7,640 bases of DNA from CAZLBV01 sp964557845. Its GTDB lineage: Bacteria > Acidobacteriota > Aminicenantia > Aminicenantales > Aminicenantaceae. Made by a program: the position numbers and the translations under genes. The notes beneath the pieces are model-generated. The model was not told where the DNA came from. It saw nothing but the letters and a program-made list of their open reading frames with translations, and made no database searches. The stretch is taken from NCBI GenBank assembly GCA_964557845.1, contig CAZLBV010000279.1, forward strand, positions 1 through 7,640, written 5' to 3'. Of the stretch, positions 5,653-7,640 are shown piece after piece (the first letter of the stretch is position 1; each line of letters starts with the position of its first letter).

Positions 5653-6909
5653 TCAGTAATCGACCACACTCCAGTAATTCCCGGTCCCTCCGATATTCTC
5701 GATTATGTTCAATGAGAGAGCGTTGGTATTCATGTTCATCCTGTTCATCATCTGCATCATATGCTGTCTGGACTGGTAGTCCCGCATGGCATCTGCCGTG
5801 GATGACGTTCCGCTGGCGGCAGGAGGAGAAGAATAAGTATAGCTGGAGGGATTAAAATTTTGGGCTATCTGGGCATGAAAAGAGGATTTATACTGCTCTT
5901 TCTGAGCGGGTGAAAGCTGATTCCAATTGGCTTCCAGCAACTGCCATAGAAGGCTGGCACTGCAGAGTAACTGCTTTTGCTCCAGGGGCATGGAAAAGAA
6001 ATTTCCGGCCAGCTCCGCGGCCACGGATTCGATCAGTTGAGGAGAAAGTACGATCGGCTGACCCATAAGTTCGCTGTTAAAGGCCAGATATTTTGTCATC
6101 CCTTCCGCGTCCTTATCAGTAAGCACGAGTCCATTAGCCGGGTCATGAGCCAGCACCTTTATATAGCGGTTCATAACCTGGATCATAAGGGGTTTATCTG
6201 TCTCCATCATCTGATATGTAGCCTGATAAAGCGAATTGAAAAGCTCCTGACGGGCTAAACCTATCCTCATAGGTTCGGTAAAGCTTCTTAATGTCTGCAA
6301 AGACTGGGCAAGGCTGTTTATCTGCTGAATGAAAGAGGGGGGATTTTGGTTGAATTCAACGATGGATTGAGCTTCCAGTTCTTTCACTTCGGCAGTGGTT
6401 ATTTTCTGTCCGATAATAAACTGGATCAATCCTACGCCCGTGTTTAGATGGGCATCGGTCAGAGTGTGTCCATTTTTCGAGGAAAGTTCCCTGGTTGGGG
6501 AATCGGAAACATTGGGCTGATATTCGGAAGGAGCCGGTTGATTTGATACCGGAGGCTGCTGCCGTTGATAATTAATCCTCAGTCCATTGACATCCTGCAG
6601 AATGATGAGGTTGTCGGTCAGTGTGATGATAGTATAATAAACTGGTTGGGCTCCCGAGGCATCCTGCATCCAGAACACATTGCCGTTGATCCCAAATCTA
6701 CCGGTGCTTTGACCGTTGGGGAACTGGAGAGAATAAGAGCCGGAGGCATTTAATTCCAGGGAGATATTATACTGGTTATCCCGCCATTTTCCGGTAATAT
6801 TTTGACCGTACAGGGGAGTCAAGATTGATGATTGTAAGAAAAATACTAACATAAGTAGAAAAGGCAAACATATCTTCTGAACAGTTTTTGATCGTAGTGA
6901 GCCGTCCAT
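5653..6909 (-). CDS. Secreted protein of unknown function with N-terminal lipocalin-like beta domain
   Basis: This 418-residue protein has a signal peptide (basic RSKTVQK, hydrophobic CLPFLLMLVFFL, cleavage near PLYG-Q around residue 35). About 38-115 is beta-rich: ITGKWRDNQYNISLELNASGSYSL, then FGINGNVFWMQDA and IITLTDNLIILQDVNG. This resembles small lipocalin-like or META-like modules that begin with GxW. A Pro/Ser-rich linker (about 117-140) leads to a long helical part (about 160-350) with no family I recognise, containing one cysteine. The tail is rich in Met and Asn (HMMQMMNRMNMNTN). GAGG (6915-6918) lies five bases before the ATG at 6909. The alternative GTG at 6915 falls inside this ribosome binding site, so 6909 is preferred. 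It has a consensus promoter and stands alone as a transcript, so it is probably well expressed. Confidence 0.75.
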   Translation of the reverse strand: MDGSLRSKTVQKICLPFLLMLVFFLQSSILTPLYGQNITGKWRDNQYNISLELNASGSYSLQFPNGQSTGRFGINGNVFWMQDASGAQPVYYTIITLTDNLIILQDVNGLRINYQRQQPPVSNQPAPSEYQPNVSDSPTRELSSKNGHTLTDAHLNTGVGLIQFIIGQKITTAEVKELEAQSIVEFNQNPPSFIQQINSLAQSLQTLRSFTEPMRIGLARQELFNSLYQATYQMMETDKPLMIQVMNRYIKVLAHDPANGLVLTDKDAEGMTKYLAFNSELMGQPIVLSPQLIESVAAELAGNFFSMPLEQKQLLCSASLLWQLLEANWNQLSPAQKEQYKSSFHAQIAQNFNPSSYTYSSPPAASGTSSTADAMRDYQSRQHMMQMMNRMNMNTNALSLNIIENIGGTGNYWSVVDY

Positions 6910-6952
6910 TAGCACCTCAGTTTAATATCAGTTAAATCTCAGAATGGACTGG

Positions 6953-6981
6953 ATTATAGCCATCGGGATATGGCTTGTCAA
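6953..6981 (-). promoter_or_regulatory. Perfect-consensus sigma70 promoter of the secreted-protein gene
   Basis: On the minus strand, TTGACA (6976-6981) and TATAAT (6953-6958) are exact consensus boxes with the optimal 17-bp spacer. Transcription would start near 6946, giving a leader of about 37 bases to the ATG at 6909. The spacer is occupied by an inverted repeat. Confidence 0.85.
6958..6975. promoter_or_regulatory. Inverted repeat within the promoter spacer, candidate operator
   Basis: AGCCAT (6958-6963) and ATGGCT (6970-6975) are perfect inverted arms around six bases. They fill the spacer between the -35 and -10 boxes and touch the -10. A repressor bound here would block polymerase. 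The symmetry is seen directly; the function is inference. Confidence 0.5.
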
Positions 6982-7041
6982 ACTGTAAAAAACCTAATAT
7001 TCCTTCCCTGGTCTTTGGCGGGATCGCTTTTTTTCAGCAGT

Positions 7042-7058
7042 TAAAAAACCCTTTTTTA
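7042..7058 (-). terminator. A/T hairpin after trmL, weak terminator candidate
   Basis: Seven-base arms (TAAAAAA and TTTTTTA) surround a 3-base loop about 15 bp beyond the trmL stop. On the minus strand GGG is followed by six T. The stem has no G-C pair, so intrinsic termination would be weak; the symmetric A/T runs could work in either direction. Confidence 0.35.
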
Positions 7059-7072
7059 CCTGAGCATCCGGA

Positions 7073-7582
7073 TCATTGGTTTTCGCTTTTTGCCCCTGCT
7101 GTGCTCAAGCCGATGAATCCATTTTGACGAAGTGCTTCGTAGACGACTATTGCAACTGCATTTGAGAGATTGAGTGAACGGGCTTGTTTTTTCATTGGGA
7201 TCCTGTAGCAGACTTCGGGGGATTGATTTAATATGTCCTCTGGTATTCCGGCAGTTTCTTTTCCGAAGATCAAAAACAGGTTTCCTGAGAATTCGATTTT
7301 ATCGTAGGATTTCCCGGCTGTCTTGGTGATAAAGGCGAGATTATCCTGTCCATGCCGGGATAAAAATTCGGAAATGCTGTTATGAGTGAAGATTTCGACC
7401 ATATGCCAGTAATCAAGGCCTGCGCGTTTTAGATACCTGTCCCGAAGTGAAAATCCAAGCGGTTTGATCAGATGCAGCCCGGCGCCTACAGCGGCGCAAG
7501 TCCGGGCGATATTTCCGGTATTTTGCGGGATCTCAGGCTCAAAAAGTACAATATTAAGGCTTTTGAGATTTAGTTTGGCCAT
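7073..7582 (-). CDS. trmL: tRNA (cytidine(34)-2'-O)-methyltransferase TrmL
   Basis: This 169-residue SPOUT-class enzyme methylates the ribose of the wobble base 34 in certain leucine tRNAs, using S-adenosylmethionine. The sequence shows the TrmL/YibK motifs in order. These are NIVLFEPEIPQNTGNIARTC (10-29, motif 1 with the conserved Asn and Arg), then AGLHLIKPLGF. The cofactor-binding knot follows as LIFGKETAGIPEDIL, then IPMKKQARSLNLSNAVAIVVYEALRQ. Length is the usual one for this minimal enzyme of about 155-170 residues. The start ATG at 7582 has no strong ribosome binding site. A TATAAT box about 40 bp upstream suggests it has its own promoter. The last residues (STAGAKSENQ) are a variable tail. 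Confidence 0.93.
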   Translation of the reverse strand: MAKLNLKSLNIVLFEPEIPQNTGNIARTCAAVGAGLHLIKPLGFSLRDRYLKRAGLDYWHMVEIFTHNSISEFLSRHGQDNLAFITKTAGKSYDKIEFSGNLFLIFGKETAGIPEDILNQSPEVCYRIPMKKQARSLNLSNAVAIVVYEALRQNGFIGLSTAGAKSENQ

Positions 7583-7622
7583 CCGTTTTTATTATGAGCT
7601 CCGGCAGCAGTTAAAAAACAGA

Positions 7623-7628
7623 ATTATA
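7623..7628 (-). promoter_or_regulatory. -10 box of the trmL promoter, -35 outside the window
   Basis: TATAAT on the minus strand lies 40 bp before the trmL ATG. With a 17-bp spacer, the matching -35 would fall beyond the right edge, so the promoter cannot be confirmed here. Confidence 0.45.
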
Positions 7629-7640
7629 TCGTCACAGGCA

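Noticed and set aside
5977..6258. + strand open frame of 93 codons, and a similar one at 6565-6753
   Set aside because: Both are antisense to the secreted-protein gene and show no protein-like features.

Overview
The window looks like a chromosomal segment from a Gram-negative-type bacterium. Several proteins carry Sec-type signal peptides, and there is a WbqC-like protein, a DgkB/YegS-type lipid kinase and a TrmL tRNA methyltransferase. The 6-bladed beta-propeller family found here is common in Bacteroidota and in uncultured candidate phyla such as Aminicenantes. The exact lineage cannot be read from the sequence, so this placement is inference. By eye the left half (to about 3.75 kb) is clearly richer in A+T than the right half. 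The left half also carries accessory-type genes, while the right half carries housekeeping-type genes.

Left part, 1-3.75 kb: (i) the 3' end of a Fic-family adenylyltransferase gene runs in from the left edge. It includes the end of the catalytic DGNGRTGR motif and a C-terminal winged helix. (ii) An A+T-rich gap of about 490 bp has no convincing gene and ends in a 40-bp tandem repeat. (iii) A three-gene cassette on the + strand follows. It encodes a 73-aa exported peptide with a very strong ribosome binding site and three C-terminal cysteines, an exported 6-bladed beta-propeller with a CPGC motif, and a membrane-anchored thioredoxin-like protein (CEPC) whose start overlaps the propeller stop by 4 bp. 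(iv) After a 10-bp perfect inverted repeat comes a small MarA/SoxS-sized AraC-type regulator. (v) Convergent to it is a BrnA-like ribbon-helix-helix antitoxin with no toxin beside it. Its promoter is overlapped by a 23-bp near-perfect palindrome.

Right part, 3.75-7.64 kb: a WbqC-family protein (-), a diacylglycerol/lipid kinase (+), a 418-aa secreted protein of unknown function (-) and TrmL (-). The secreted protein has a textbook sigma70 promoter (TTGACA, 17 bp, TATAAT) with an inverted repeat filling the spacer.

The most interesting candidate system is the peptide/propeller/thioredoxin cassette. It resembles in layout, not in obvious sequence, the small exported peptides (NVEALA type) that sit beside 6-bladed beta-propeller proteins in Bacteroidota. 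A plausible reading is that the peptide is exported and its cysteines are oxidised or otherwise handled by the anchored thioredoxin-like protein, with the propeller as a binding partner. This is a hypothesis. The AraC-type regulator next door is a possible controller.
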